Positions 1-7,630 of a stretch of 64,000 nucleotides of DNA are shown here, piece by piece; the stretch's first letter is position 1; each line of letters starts with the position of its first letter. The notes beneath the pieces were generated by a model. That model was given only the letters and a program-made list of their open reading frames with translations, ran no database searches and was not told the DNA's origin. Source of the DNA: JALYGY01 sp963800975 (GTDB lineage: Bacteria; Actinomycetota; Rubrobacteria; Rubrobacterales; Rubrobacteraceae); the NCBI GenBank assembly GCA_963800975.1, contig CAWDDB010000013.1:372001-436000 (forward strand), read 5' to 3'. The translations under genes were made by a program, and so were the position numbers.

Positions 1-939
1 CATGGTGGCCTCGGCCTGTGGCAGGGTGCAGATGTGGTCCTTCTTTCCCGCGATGTTCAGCAGCGGGACCTTTATATTGGAGAGGTCCACGCGGAGGCCG
101 CGCAGGTATATTTCGCCCTTTACCAGCTTGTTTTGCTGGTAGAACTCGATTATCCACTGCCGGAAGGCCGCGCCGGGGAAGGGCGGGCCGTCGTTGACCC
201 ACTTGTTCATCGCGAGCCAGGTCTCCATCGGCTTCTCGTCGAAGATGCGCTCCCACATGCTGACGTAGGTGCCGACGTAGTTGGTTACGGGCTTGAGCAT
301 CCTGTTACCCGTGTCGATCATCTCGCCCGGGATGTTGCCGAACGAGTCCGCGAGAAGCCCTGGGCTCAGGTACTTGCTGTCGGTGAAGATTTTGTAGAGT
401 CCTATCTCCTCGCGCGGGAACGAGACCGGGGTGGTGAGAAGGACGAGGTTCTTGAGGTGCTCGGGGAAGAGGGCGGCGTACATGGCGCTCATCGTGCCGC
501 CCATGCAGTAGCCGAAGAGCGTGAACTCCTCTGAGCCCGAGATCCTCATTACCTTCTTGGCAGCCCGAGGCAGGTAATCCAGGACGTAGTGCTCGAAGGA
601 GAGGTCCTTGTCCTCGTCGCCCGGGATGCCCCAGTCGAGCATGTACACGTCGAAGCCCTCGCCCACGAGGTACTCGATCAGGCTGTTGCCCGGGATGAGA
701 TCGAGCACGTACGGGCGGTTTATCAGGGCGTAGACGATAAGGATGGGCACGGGATACTTTTTGGGCTTCTCTGGCTCGTAGCGGTAGAGCCTGGCCTTGT
801 TCTTGGTCCACACGGTCGCCTTGGGCGTCTGGCCGGTGTCGGCCTGGGCGCCCTCGACGACGATCCTCAAGCCCCTGTTGTACTTCTCGAGGAAATTCTC
901 GAGCTCCGAGGGCGCGACGCTAGTCTGCTGATCCGTCAC
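1..939 (-). CDS. phaC: Class III PHA synthase subunit PhaC (3' end outside window)
   Basis: PhaC polymerises (R)-hydroxyacyl-CoA into polyhydroxyalkanoate on granule surfaces, working as a PhaC-PhaE complex in class III systems. The frame is open for 313 codons to the window edge. The lipase-like box GYCMGG puts the nucleophilic Cys at about residue 145, and the catalytic Asp lies in KKDHI at about residue 301. Both match the spacing of class III enzymes of about 355 aa. The catalytic His should lie just beyond the edge. The GTG start at 939 overlaps the phaE stop (GTGA) and has a GGAGG box upstream, so the two subunits are translationally coupled. Confidence 0.93.
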   Translation of the reverse strand, partial: MTDQQTSVAPSELENFLEKYNRGLRIVVEGAQADTGQTPKATVWTKNKARLYRYEPEKPKKYPVPILIVYALINRPYVLDLIPGNSLIEYLVGEGFDVYMLDWGIPGDEDKDLSFEHYVLDYLPRAAKKVMRISGSEEFTLFGYCMGGTMSAMYAALFPEHLKNLVLLTTPVSFPREEIGLYKIFTDSKYLSPGLLADSFGNIPGEMIDTGNRMLKPVTNYVGTYVSMWERIFDEKPMETWLAMNKWVNDGPPFPGAAFRQWIIEFYQQNKLVKGEIYLRGLRVDLSNIKVPLLNIAGKKDHICTLPQAEATM

Positions 940-1853
940 CTGGACCCTCCTATTCTGCGCACGTCGTCGACCGTGATCTGGCCCCCCGACCCCGTGCCCT
1001 CGACCTTGGCGAGGTCCACCCCGAGCTCGCGCGCCTTGCGCCTGGCCGCGTCGGTGGCCTCGGGGGCGCCGTTCTGGGCTGGCCCGCTCTCCAGGGCTAC
1101 GAGGAGCCGGTCGAGCTTGCCCTCGACCCTGTCGAGGCGCTCGTCGACCTCGCCCACCTCCTCGGCTGTGGCCGGTTTGGCGTAGCCGTACTCGAACTCC
1201 TCGAAGGCCTCCTCCAGCCTATCCACCTTGTCCTCGAGCGCGACGACGAGGCCCGCGACCCGCGTTATGTCGGAGCGGACCGGGAGCTGCAGGCTCTTCA
1301 GGTACTCCTCGGAGCGGCGCGCGAACAGCTTGTAGAAGCTCGCGTAGCTCTGCATCCAGTGGCTGGCGCGCTCGAGGAACTCCTCCCGCTCTATGACGTC
1401 CTGGAGGAAGTCCGAGAAGGGACCGCTGGTCGCGGTGTACCACTGCACGGCGAACTCCAGCGGGTCCCTGGGGAATGTCCCCGAGCTCATCAGGTTGGTC
1501 CGCGCCTGTTCCAGCATCTCGAAGTAGCGCGGGGTTATGCTGACCATCTCGCCCCCGAGCTCCGCGGACTTCTCCCAGCTCTCGACCGTCGCGTCGAACC
1601 ACCGGCGCCAGAGTTCGCTCGGATCCGGCCCTCCGGACCCCTCGACGCCGTTGGCCGCCGGCAGACCCATCATCTGGCGTCGAACGCCTTCGGCTCCTTC
1701 GTACCACTGCCTGTAAAAGGCGGAAGGGTCCGCGTAGCCCCCGCCCTGTAGCATGTCGGTCCACGCCTTCGTACCGGCCTCGAACCACCGAGTCCAGAGC
1801 ACCGTCGGGTCCGCGCCGGCCCCGGCCCGCCTCTCTTCCGTCAAGCCCCACAC
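936..1853 (-). CDS. phaE: PHA synthase subunit PhaE with C-terminal E3-binding-like domain
   Basis: This 305-aa protein precedes and overlaps phaC and has PhaE features: repeated tryptophan-rich segments such as WTRWFEAG and LWRRWFDAT, and no catalytic motif. It should be the non-catalytic partner that activates PhaC. After a coiled-coil stretch (about residues 205-250), the last 37 residues read like a peripheral-subunit-binding (E3-binding) domain of 2-oxoacid dehydrogenase E2 proteins: RKARELGVDLAKVEGTGSGG followed by ITVDDV. That tail is not part of the PhaE core as I know it. The PhaE call rests on position and composition; the tail call rests on a clear motif match. Confidence 0.85.
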   Translation of the reverse strand: MWGLTEERRAGAGADPTVLWTRWFEAGTKAWTDMLQGGGYADPSAFYRQWYEGAEGVRRQMMGLPAANGVEGSGGPDPSELWRRWFDATVESWEKSAELGGEMVSITPRYFEMLEQARTNLMSSGTFPRDPLEFAVQWYTATSGPFSDFLQDVIEREEFLERASHWMQSYASFYKLFARRSEEYLKSLQLPVRSDITRVAGLVVALEDKVDRLEEAFEEFEYGYAKPATAEEVGEVDERLDRVEGKLDRLLVALESGPAQNGAPEATDAARRKARELGVDLAKVEGTGSGGQITVDDVRRIGGSR

Positions 1854-1960
1854 CTCCTGGTCAATTTAACTGTTCCAACCGCTCGTTCGTGCCGTCCGAG
1901 CGGCAACTCGCCCAGCTCCGACGGTAGCGTATCTCGCACGGATTATATCGGAAAAGGGAA

Positions 1961-1983
1961 GGTATGTGTTGTGCACACATACC
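1961..1983. promoter_or_regulatory. Candidate operator: 9-bp inverted repeat between phaE and the divergent operon
   Basis: Arms GGTATGTGT and ACACATACC are perfect inverted complements around a 5-bp spacer. The site lies in the 222-bp divergent region, 92 bp before the transhydrogenase start and 107 bp before phaE. The layout suits a dimeric repressor controlling both promoters. No regulator gene is adjacent, so the cognate protein is unknown. Confidence 0.5.
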
Positions 1984-2075
1984 GGCACGTTGCCCGGGTT
2001 GCCGCTGGCTCGTGTCGCACGTATATTGGCCCGAGGGGGCCCGATCGGGGGTTCGCTCCGGAGCGAAAGGGGCGC

Positions 2076-3353
2076 ATGATCATGCAAGATAACGAGACGG
2101 TCTTCACCATGGAGGCCACGCCGATCAAGTACGGACCCAGGGCTGCCGAGGAGGTCGGCTGGGAGGTCCGACGGCTCGGGATGGGCAGGGTGATGCTTGT
2201 CTCGGATCCGGGGGTGGTGGAGGCGGGCATAACGCCTCGCATTCGGGAGATGATCGAGGAAGAGGGCGTCGATGTCGAGGTCTGGGACGAGTCCAGGGTG
2301 GAGCCGACCGCGGACTCCTTGCAGTCCGCGGCGGATTTCGCGGCGGAGGGCAATTTCGACGGGTTCGTCGCGGTAGGCGGCGGGACCAGCATAGACACCG
2401 CCAAGGTCTCGGACCTCATCGCGACGCACGGCGGCGAGATCATGGACTACGTGAACGCCCCGGTCGGCGGGGGCAAGAACCCGCCGTCGCCCCTGAAGCC
2501 TCTACTCGCGATCCCCACGACCGCGGGGACCGGCGCCGAGGCGACGACGGTGGCCATCCTGGATATCCCGGATCAGAGGGTGAAGACCGGGATCTCCCAC
2601 CAGTACCTCCGCCCCGACCGCGGCCTCGTCGACCCGCTGCTCACGGTCACGATGCCGCCCGAGGTGACCTCCTCGTGTGGCCTCGACGTCGTCTGCCACG
2701 CCGCCGAGTCGTTTATCTCCAAGCCGTACGATGCTCGTCCCAGAGCGGAGAGCCCAGACGACAGGCCACCCTACCAGGGGGCGAACCCCATAGCCGACAT
2801 GTGGAGCGCCAAGGCGCTCGAGTACGGCGGCAAATACCTGAGACGCGCCGTGGATGACGGCGAGGACACCGAGGCGCGCGGCGCGATGATGCTGGGGGCC
2901 TCGCTCGCCGGGATAGGTTTCGGCTCGGCCGGGGTCCACATCCCGCACGCGTGCGCCTACCCCATAGCCGGGCTCAAGCACGAGTACAGGCCGGCCGGGT
3001 ACCCGCAAGACCACGGCTTCGTCCCGCACGGCTGGTCGGTCATCGTCACCGCCCCGGCCGCGTTCCGCTTTACCTACGAAGCCGACCCCGAACGCCACCA
3101 CCGCGTTGCCGAGCTCCTCTCCGGCGAGCAAATCGAGAAGCCCGACGAGAACACGCTGCCGGGCATAATCGTCCAGCTCATGCGGGACGTCGGGGCTCCT
3201 CGCGGCGTGCGCGAGCTCGGCTACGACGAGGACGACGTAGAAGATCTGGTAGACGGCGCGATGAAGCAGCAGAGGCTGCTCGTCGGCGCGCCGCGGGAGG
3301 TCACCGAGGAAGACCTGGCCAACATCATCCGCGATTCGATGGAGAACTGGTGA
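2076..3353 (+). CDS. Hydroxyacid-oxoacid transhydrogenase (iron-containing alcohol dehydrogenase family)
   Basis: About 425 aa of the Fe-ADH fold. GGGTSIDTAK is the nucleotide-binding segment, IPTTAGTGAE follows, and metal-ligand histidines are in CHAAESF, HIPHACAYP and HHR. The insert with PYQGANPIADMW is typical of the ADHFE1/HOT branch, which oxidises 4-hydroxybutyrate to succinate semialdehyde with 2-oxoglutarate as acceptor. The ATG at 2076 has an AAAGGGG box; an upstream in-frame start at 1971 lies inside the palindrome and is unlikely. The next gene is a butyrolactone lactonase, which supports 4-hydroxybutyrate as substrate. An NAD-dependent 4-hydroxybutyrate dehydrogenase is the alternative. 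Confidence 0.85.
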   Translation: MIMQDNETVFTMEATPIKYGPRAAEEVGWEVRRLGMGRVMLVSDPGVVEAGITPRIREMIEEEGVDVEVWDESRVEPTADSLQSAADFAAEGNFDGFVAVGGGTSIDTAKVSDLIATHGGEIMDYVNAPVGGGKNPPSPLKPLLAIPTTAGTGAEATTVAILDIPDQRVKTGISHQYLRPDRGLVDPLLTVTMPPEVTSSCGLDVVCHAAESFISKPYDARPRAESPDDRPPYQGANPIADMWSAKALEYGGKYLRRAVDDGEDTEARGAMMLGASLAGIGFGSAGVHIPHACAYPIAGLKHEYRPAGYPQDHGFVPHGWSVIVTAPAAFRFTYEADPERHHRVAELLSGEQIEKPDENTLPGIIVQLMRDVGAPRGVRELGYDEDDVEDLVDGAMKQQRLLVGAPREVTEEDLANIIRDSMENW

Positions 3354-3366
3354 GAAGCTTGCTTAC

Positions 3367-3380
3367 GGCTGAAAGCTGAT
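3367..3380. repeat. Short tandem heptad repeat (GCTGA type)
   Basis: GGCTGAA-AGCTGAT, two 7-bp units following the pattern NGCTGAN, lies between the transhydrogenase and the lactonase genes. Related heptads occur at 35987-36003 (inverted) and 36119-36143. Function is unknown. Confidence 0.45.
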
Positions 3381-3411
3381 CGCCAGGAGTGTTCGACCGA
3401 AGGGAGCGCGG

Positions 3412-4203
3412 ATGGCAGACGACTTGCGACTATATTTCTTCGAGTGCGGAAGCCTCAAGACGCAGGTGCATTTCATAAAGATGAACCAGGGGCTCGGCGA
3501 CCCCTACGAGATACCGGTGCCCTTCTACCTGATCACCCACCCCCGCGGCAACGTCCTGTACGACGGCGGCAACGCCCTCGAGGTCGCGCGCGACGCCCGC
3601 GGCCACTGGGACGCCGTCGTTGACGCGTACGAGCCGGTCATGGACGAGGCGGACTTCGTGGTCAACCAGCTGCAGGGGATGGACGTGGATCCCGGCTCGG
3701 TGCGGTACGTGATCCAATCCCACCTCCACCTGGACCACTCGGGGGCGATAGGCCACTTCCCGAACGCCGAGTACGTCGTGCAGCGCCGCGAGCTCGAGTA
3801 CGCCTTCACCCCCGACTGGTTCCAGAAGCCGGCTTACATTCGCGCGGACTTCGATCGGGACGTCAGCTGGCTGTTCCTCGACGGTCCGCACGACGACGAG
3901 TACGACCTCTTCGGCGACGGCACCATCAGGTTGTTCTTCACCCCCGGGCACGCGCCGGGTCATACCTCGGTCCTGGTGGGCCTGCCGGGCGAGGGACCGA
4001 TGATGCTGGCCGCCGACGCCGTCTACACCAGGGACCACTACGAGGACGCGGCGCTCCCAGGGCTGATCCACTCGGCCGCCGACGTGGCCGACTCGGTGCG
4101 CAAGGTCAGGCGCACGGTCGATAGCCTCGGCGCGACCCTCGTCACGGGGCACGACCCCGAGGAGTGGCCCTCGTTCAAGAAGGCGCCGGAGTACTACGAG
4201 TGA
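3412..4203 (+). CDS. blcC: AttM/BlcC-like gamma-butyrolactone lactonase (metallo-beta-lactamase fold)
   Basis: 263 aa with the zinc motif SHLHLDHSGAIG (HxHxDH), a second His in FTPGHAPGHTS, an Asp in AADAVY and a final His in VTGHDPEEW. The N-terminus (RLYFFECGSLK, IKMNQG, YEIPVPFYLITHP) closely follows Agrobacterium AttM/BlcC as I remember it. That enzyme hydrolyses gamma-butyrolactone to 4-hydroxybutyrate and also degrades acyl-homoserine lactones. The neighbouring transhydrogenase could oxidise the product, mirroring the blc operon, but no succinate semialdehyde dehydrogenase is present here. Quorum quenching is a possible second role. The RBS is GGGAG. Confidence 0.85.
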   Translation: MADDLRLYFFECGSLKTQVHFIKMNQGLGDPYEIPVPFYLITHPRGNVLYDGGNALEVARDARGHWDAVVDAYEPVMDEADFVVNQLQGMDVDPGSVRYVIQSHLHLDHSGAIGHFPNAEYVVQRRELEYAFTPDWFQKPAYIRADFDRDVSWLFLDGPHDDEYDLFGDGTIRLFFTPGHAPGHTSVLVGLPGEGPMMLAADAVYTRDHYEDAALPGLIHSAADVADSVRKVRRTVDSLGATLVTGHDPEEWPSFKKAPEYYE

Positions 4204-5195
4204 TGCGCGAATCGGGCACCCCTCCGGACTGGCCGCTCGTCGTGGCCGTGGTCGGGGCTGGCACGATGGGCCTCGGCGTCGCCGAGTGCCTGGCCGCCGC
4301 CGGCATCGGGGTGCGGCTGACCGACGCGACGCCGCAGCTGACCCGGGAGGCGAAAGAGAGCCTGGTCCGGCGCGCGAGGGGACACGCCGAGGCCGGTCTG
4401 ATATCGGCCGAGGCCGCGGCCAGGGCCGAGGAGGTCGAGACGGCCGACGACGCGCGGGAGGCGTCGACGGACGTCGATCTCGTCTTCGAGGCGGCGCCGG
4501 AGGACCTGGATCTGAAACACGAGATCCTGGCGGCCTGCTCGAACGCCGCGCCCCCCGAGGCTGTCATCGTCTCCAATACATCCTCCCTGCCGATGGATGA
4601 TCTCTCTGGGGCGGTAGAGGGCCCGGAGCGTTTCCTCGGCATGCACTGGTTCAACCCGCCAGAGTGGACGCCCGGGGTCGAGGTTATCCCGGCGGCGACG
4701 ACGGAAGAGAGAGTAGTCGAGAGGGTCGTGCGCTTCCTGCGGGACCTCGGGAAGCGACCCGCCGTTGTCGGGAGCCGCCCGGGGTTCGTGGCCAACCGCA
4801 TCCAGAACGCCATGTTCCTCGAGGCGGTGCGCTGCGTCGATGAGGGCCTGGCCTCGCCGCAGGAGGTGGACGAGGTGGTGCGCAGCTGCTTCGGCTTCCG
4901 GCTGCCGTTCTTCGGTCCGTTCCAGATCGCCGACATGGCTGGCCTCGACGTCTACGCGAGCGTCCTGCGGACCCTGCGGGACGGCCTGGGCGACAGGTTC
5001 GAGACGCCGGAGGTGCTCACCAACCTGGTGCAAGAAGGACGCACGGGCACCAAGAGCGGCGCAGGGTTCCTGGAGTACTCGGACGAGGAGCGTGACCGGT
5101 TGCTCCTGGAGCGCGACCGCCGCTACGCCGCGCTTCTCGAGCTGCTCGAGCACCTGCCGCCGGTCGAGGCGGGACGAGACGGGGGTGGGGCGTGA
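4203..5195 (+). CDS. 3-hydroxyacyl-CoA dehydrogenase (NAD-dependent)
   Basis: 330 aa. The N-terminal Rossmann motif is VVGAGTMGLGVAECLAAAG. Catalytic His is in LGMHWFNPP and the conserved segment GFVANRIQNAM leads into the C-terminal helical domain. It belongs to the FadB2/Hbd type that interconverts 3-hydroxyacyl-CoA and 3-oxoacyl-CoA. The start ATG shares one base with the lactonase stop (TGATG), so it is cotranslated with it. Its place between a lactonase and a reductase beside PHA genes suggests hydroxybutyryl-CoA turnover, though an L-gulonate or carnitine dehydrogenase role cannot be excluded from sequence alone. Confidence 0.85.
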   Translation: MRESGTPPDWPLVVAVVGAGTMGLGVAECLAAAGIGVRLTDATPQLTREAKESLVRRARGHAEAGLISAEAAARAEEVETADDAREASTDVDLVFEAAPEDLDLKHEILAACSNAAPPEAVIVSNTSSLPMDDLSGAVEGPERFLGMHWFNPPEWTPGVEVIPAATTEERVVERVVRFLRDLGKRPAVVGSRPGFVANRIQNAMFLEAVRCVDEGLASPQEVDEVVRSCFGFRLPFFGPFQIADMAGLDVYASVLRTLRDGLGDRFETPEVLTNLVQEGRTGTKSGAGFLEYSDEERDRLLLERDRRYAALLELLEHLPPVEAGRDGGGA

Positions 5196-6214
5196 TAGAC
5201 GCGAGCGTTCTGGTCGTCGGCGCGGGAGCCATCGGCGGCGTCACGGCGGCGAAGATGGAGGGCGAGGTAGGCCGCGTCGTTGTCCTCGACGCGAACACCG
5301 AGCACGTCCAGAGGATGCGCGAAGAGGGCCTCCTTATCGACGACGTCGGAGAAGAGCGGCGGGTAAGGCTCGAGGCTTACGCGGAGGCCGCGCAGCTGGA
5401 TGGCCCCTTCGACTTCGCCCTCGTCACGCTCAAGGCGCCGCACCTGGAGGGCGCCCTGGGGCCGTTGCTCGACCTCGAAATCGTCGACACCTTCGTCTCT
5501 TTGGGAAACGGGCTCGTGCAGGAGCGGGTGGCAAGCATCGTCGGCGACGAGCGCCTGATCTGGGGCACCGTAGAGTGGGGCGCGACGAACCTCGGGCCGG
5601 GGCACCTCGCCAGGACGACGCACGGCCCATTTATCATCGGCGAACCAGACGATAGCGTGAAGGACCGCACGCGGCTGCTCGCGAGCGCCCTGGCCGTCGT
5701 GGACGACGCGCGCGTGACGGAGAACATACACGGCCAGGTCTGGTCCAAGCTGCTCGTCAACAGCGCCTTCTCGGGCCTCGGGGCGATCTCGGGCCTGCTG
5801 TACAGGGAGGTCGTGGCGGATACCGACGGCCGCGAGGCAGCGCTCGCCGTGTGGAGCGAAGGCTACGACGTTGGAATGGCGCAGGACCTGGAGCTCGAGG
5901 ACGTGCTGGGTGTCCCCGCCGAAGCGCTCGTCGTGCGCGGCCCAGAGGACAGGGAGCGGGCCGACGGAGCGCTCGAGGTCGCCATGCAGCAGGCCGGGGC
6001 GACCAAGGCCTCGATGCTCCAGGACCTGGAACGCGGACTCAAGACCGAGGTAGACGTCATCAACGGCGGCGTCGTACGCAAGGGCCGCGAATACGGCGTC
6101 GAAACCCCCCTGAACTCCCGCGTCGTCGAGCTTATGGGCACGATGGAACGCGAGGAGCGGAGCCCCGGCCGCGACGTCTTCGAGGACCTGCGCGACATAG
6201 CCGAGTCCAGGTAA
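5192..6214 (+). CDS. Ketopantoate reductase family protein (PanE/ApbA-like)
   Basis: 340 aa with the NAD(P)-binding motif VLVVGAGAIGGVTAA at the N-terminus and the C-terminal helical domain of ApbA proteins (WSKLLVNSAFSGLGAISG, then a terminal segment containing KTEVDVINGGVV and the conserved late glycines). Family members reduce 2-oxo acids, classically ketopantoate to pantoate. The GTG start overlaps the previous stop (GTGA). A place at the end of a hydroxyacyl-CoA and lactone operon argues for a catabolic 2-oxoacid reductase rather than pantothenate synthesis. No terminator is visible; the cupin operon follows after 135 bp. Confidence 0.8.
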   Translation: MIDASVLVVGAGAIGGVTAAKMEGEVGRVVVLDANTEHVQRMREEGLLIDDVGEERRVRLEAYAEAAQLDGPFDFALVTLKAPHLEGALGPLLDLEIVDTFVSLGNGLVQERVASIVGDERLIWGTVEWGATNLGPGHLARTTHGPFIIGEPDDSVKDRTRLLASALAVVDDARVTENIHGQVWSKLLVNSAFSGLGAISGLLYREVVADTDGREAALAVWSEGYDVGMAQDLELEDVLGVPAEALVVRGPEDRERADGALEVAMQQAGATKASMLQDLERGLKTEVDVINGGVVRKGREYGVETPLNSRVVELMGTMEREERSPGRDVFEDLRDIAESR

Positions 6215-6265
6215 GAACATACCCGCCAAACGCCTCACGGCGATCAGACGGGGCATCCTAACAGA

Positions 6266-6283
6266 ATGGCAGAAATCAGCCAT
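6266..6283. promoter_or_regulatory. Palindromic operator, copy A (ATGGCAG-N4-CAGCCAT)
   Basis: First of three copies of an 18-bp palindrome, here with one mismatch in the right arm, followed by the conserved ATACG. It ends 66 bp before the cupin start. Copies B (18366) and C (23495) sit at near-identical distances from other genes, each beside a LuxR-type regulator gene. Confidence 0.65.
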
Positions 6284-6349
6284 ATACGATCCGAAACCCG
6301 AGGGATAGCATCCTGACAGTTGATCCACGAACAACGGTCAGGAGCACAC

Positions 6350-6865
6350 ATGGAAACCATCAACATCACCAGGGCAGGCAGCGAAGAGCACTGGCTCGTC
6401 GGAACAGACGTTATCACGATCAAAGCCTCGGGCGGGGACACCTCCGGCAACCTGCTCGTATTCAAGGTGAAGGTACCGCCGGGCGGAGGCCCACCCACCC
6501 TCCACCGCCACGCCTACTCCGAGACCTTCCTCTTCGAGAGCGGCGAGTTCGAGATGAGCACGCTGGACGCCGGCGGGGAGATCGAGACCCTCCGGGTCGC
6601 GGCGGGAGACACCGTCTCCATCCCGTCGTTGGCGTGGCACAACTTCAAGAACGTGGGCGCAGGGGCGGGCGTCTTCGTCGCCGTCCACAGCCCGGCGGTG
6701 ATGGAGGACTTCATGCGGGAGCTCGGGCAACGGATAGACGACCCGGAGAACCCGCCCGCACCATCCGGCCCGCCGTCCGAGGAAGAGCTGCGCACGATGA
6801 TGGCGATCATCCAGAAGTACATGGAGGTCCTGCCACCCGACGGGATTCCGAACGAGTCGCGATGA
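6350..6865 (+). CDS. Cupin-domain protein
   Basis: 171 aa. The double-stranded beta-helix motifs are visible: PPTLHRHAYSETFLFESGEF (cupin motif 1 with HxH and E) and AGDTVSIPSLAWHNFKNVG (motif 2 with a final His). These supply a metal-binding site, but the substrate cannot be read from sequence. ATG at 6350 is preferred because of the AGGAG box just upstream. Palindrome copy A lies 66 bp before it, which places this gene in the same apparent regulon as the 18-24 kb operons. The stop overlaps the following GNAT gene (ATGA). Confidence 0.85.
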   Translation: METINITRAGSEEHWLVGTDVITIKASGGDTSGNLLVFKVKVPPGGGPPTLHRHAYSETFLFESGEFEMSTLDAGGEIETLRVAAGDTVSIPSLAWHNFKNVGAGAGVFVAVHSPAVMEDFMRELGQRIDDPENPPAPSGPPSEEELRTMMAIIQKYMEVLPPDGIPNESR

Positions 6866-7479
6866 CGAAGACCGACGGGAACAGGGGCGAGGAGATCCGG
6901 GCGGCGCCCGGCGGGGGGGAGGCAGGCGCGCCGCCTCCCCCTCCCGAGCTCGAAACCGGGCGGCTACTCCTGCGGCCTATCTCTGCGGAGGACGTCCCCG
7001 ACCTGTACTCGATGTTCAACGATCCGCTGGTGCGACGCTACCTTTGGGACGACAGGCCGGTTTCTTTTGAGACCACCATCTCCGTGTTGGAGGCGAGCTT
7101 GCGGGATTTCTCCGAGCGGAGCGTCGGCCTCTTCGGCTTGCGGCTGCGAGATGCCGAGGAGCTCGCGGGGGTTTGCGGCCTGCGCTGGGAGGAGGGTTTG
7201 GGGGAGATGGAGATCATGTACTGCCTTCTCCCAGAGTTCTGGGGTCGGGGCCTGGCGACGGAGGCGGCAAACGCCTGCCTGCGTTTCGCCTTCGACGAAG
7301 TTGGATTGGAGCGGGTGTTGGGCGGAGCGGACAGGCCCAACGCCGCCTCGCTGCGCGTCATCCGGCGGCTGGGGATGCGCCCCTCCCGCAAGACCCTACC
7401 AGGCGCCCCCGAGGTGCCCTACTACGAGATAGGCCTCGACGATTTTCTGCGCCCCGGTGCAGGTGGGTACCCCGGATAG
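6862..7479 (+). CDS. GNAT-family N-acetyltransferase (RimJ/RimL-like)
   Basis: 205 aa. After a disordered, Pro/Gly-rich N-terminus (to about residue 30), LETGRLLLRPISAEDVPDLY begins a RimJ-type acetyltransferase domain. The acetyl-CoA-binding segment is FWGRGLATEAANACLRFAF, and the C-terminal part is NAASLRVIRRLGMRPSR. Family members acetylate protein N-termini, amino groups or small molecules; the target is unknown. The ATG overlaps the cupin stop by 4 bases, so the pair forms an operon. Confidence 0.85.
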   Translation: MTKTDGNRGEEIRAAPGGGEAGAPPPPPELETGRLLLRPISAEDVPDLYSMFNDPLVRRYLWDDRPVSFETTISVLEASLRDFSERSVGLFGLRLRDAEELAGVCGLRWEEGLGEMEIMYCLLPEFWGRGLATEAANACLRFAFDEVGLERVLGGADRPNAASLRVIRRLGMRPSRKTLPGAPEVPYYEIGLDDFLRPGAGGYPG

Positions 7480-7630
7480 GAGGCCGAGTGCAGAGGTAGT
7501 TCTGTCAGGGCGACGGGCCAGAGGCGCAGATTTTCTCTCCGGCAAGCAATAAATCACTCATTTGCGTGACGCGCTGGCGCCTCTTGGACCTTAAGATGCA
7601 AGACACGCGAAGCCCGAGAGACTGGGAACG

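Noticed and set aside
7521..7583. AGAGGCGC and GCGCCTCT inverted arms before the large LuxR gene
   Set aside because: Short GC-rich arms far apart; expected by chance at this base composition.
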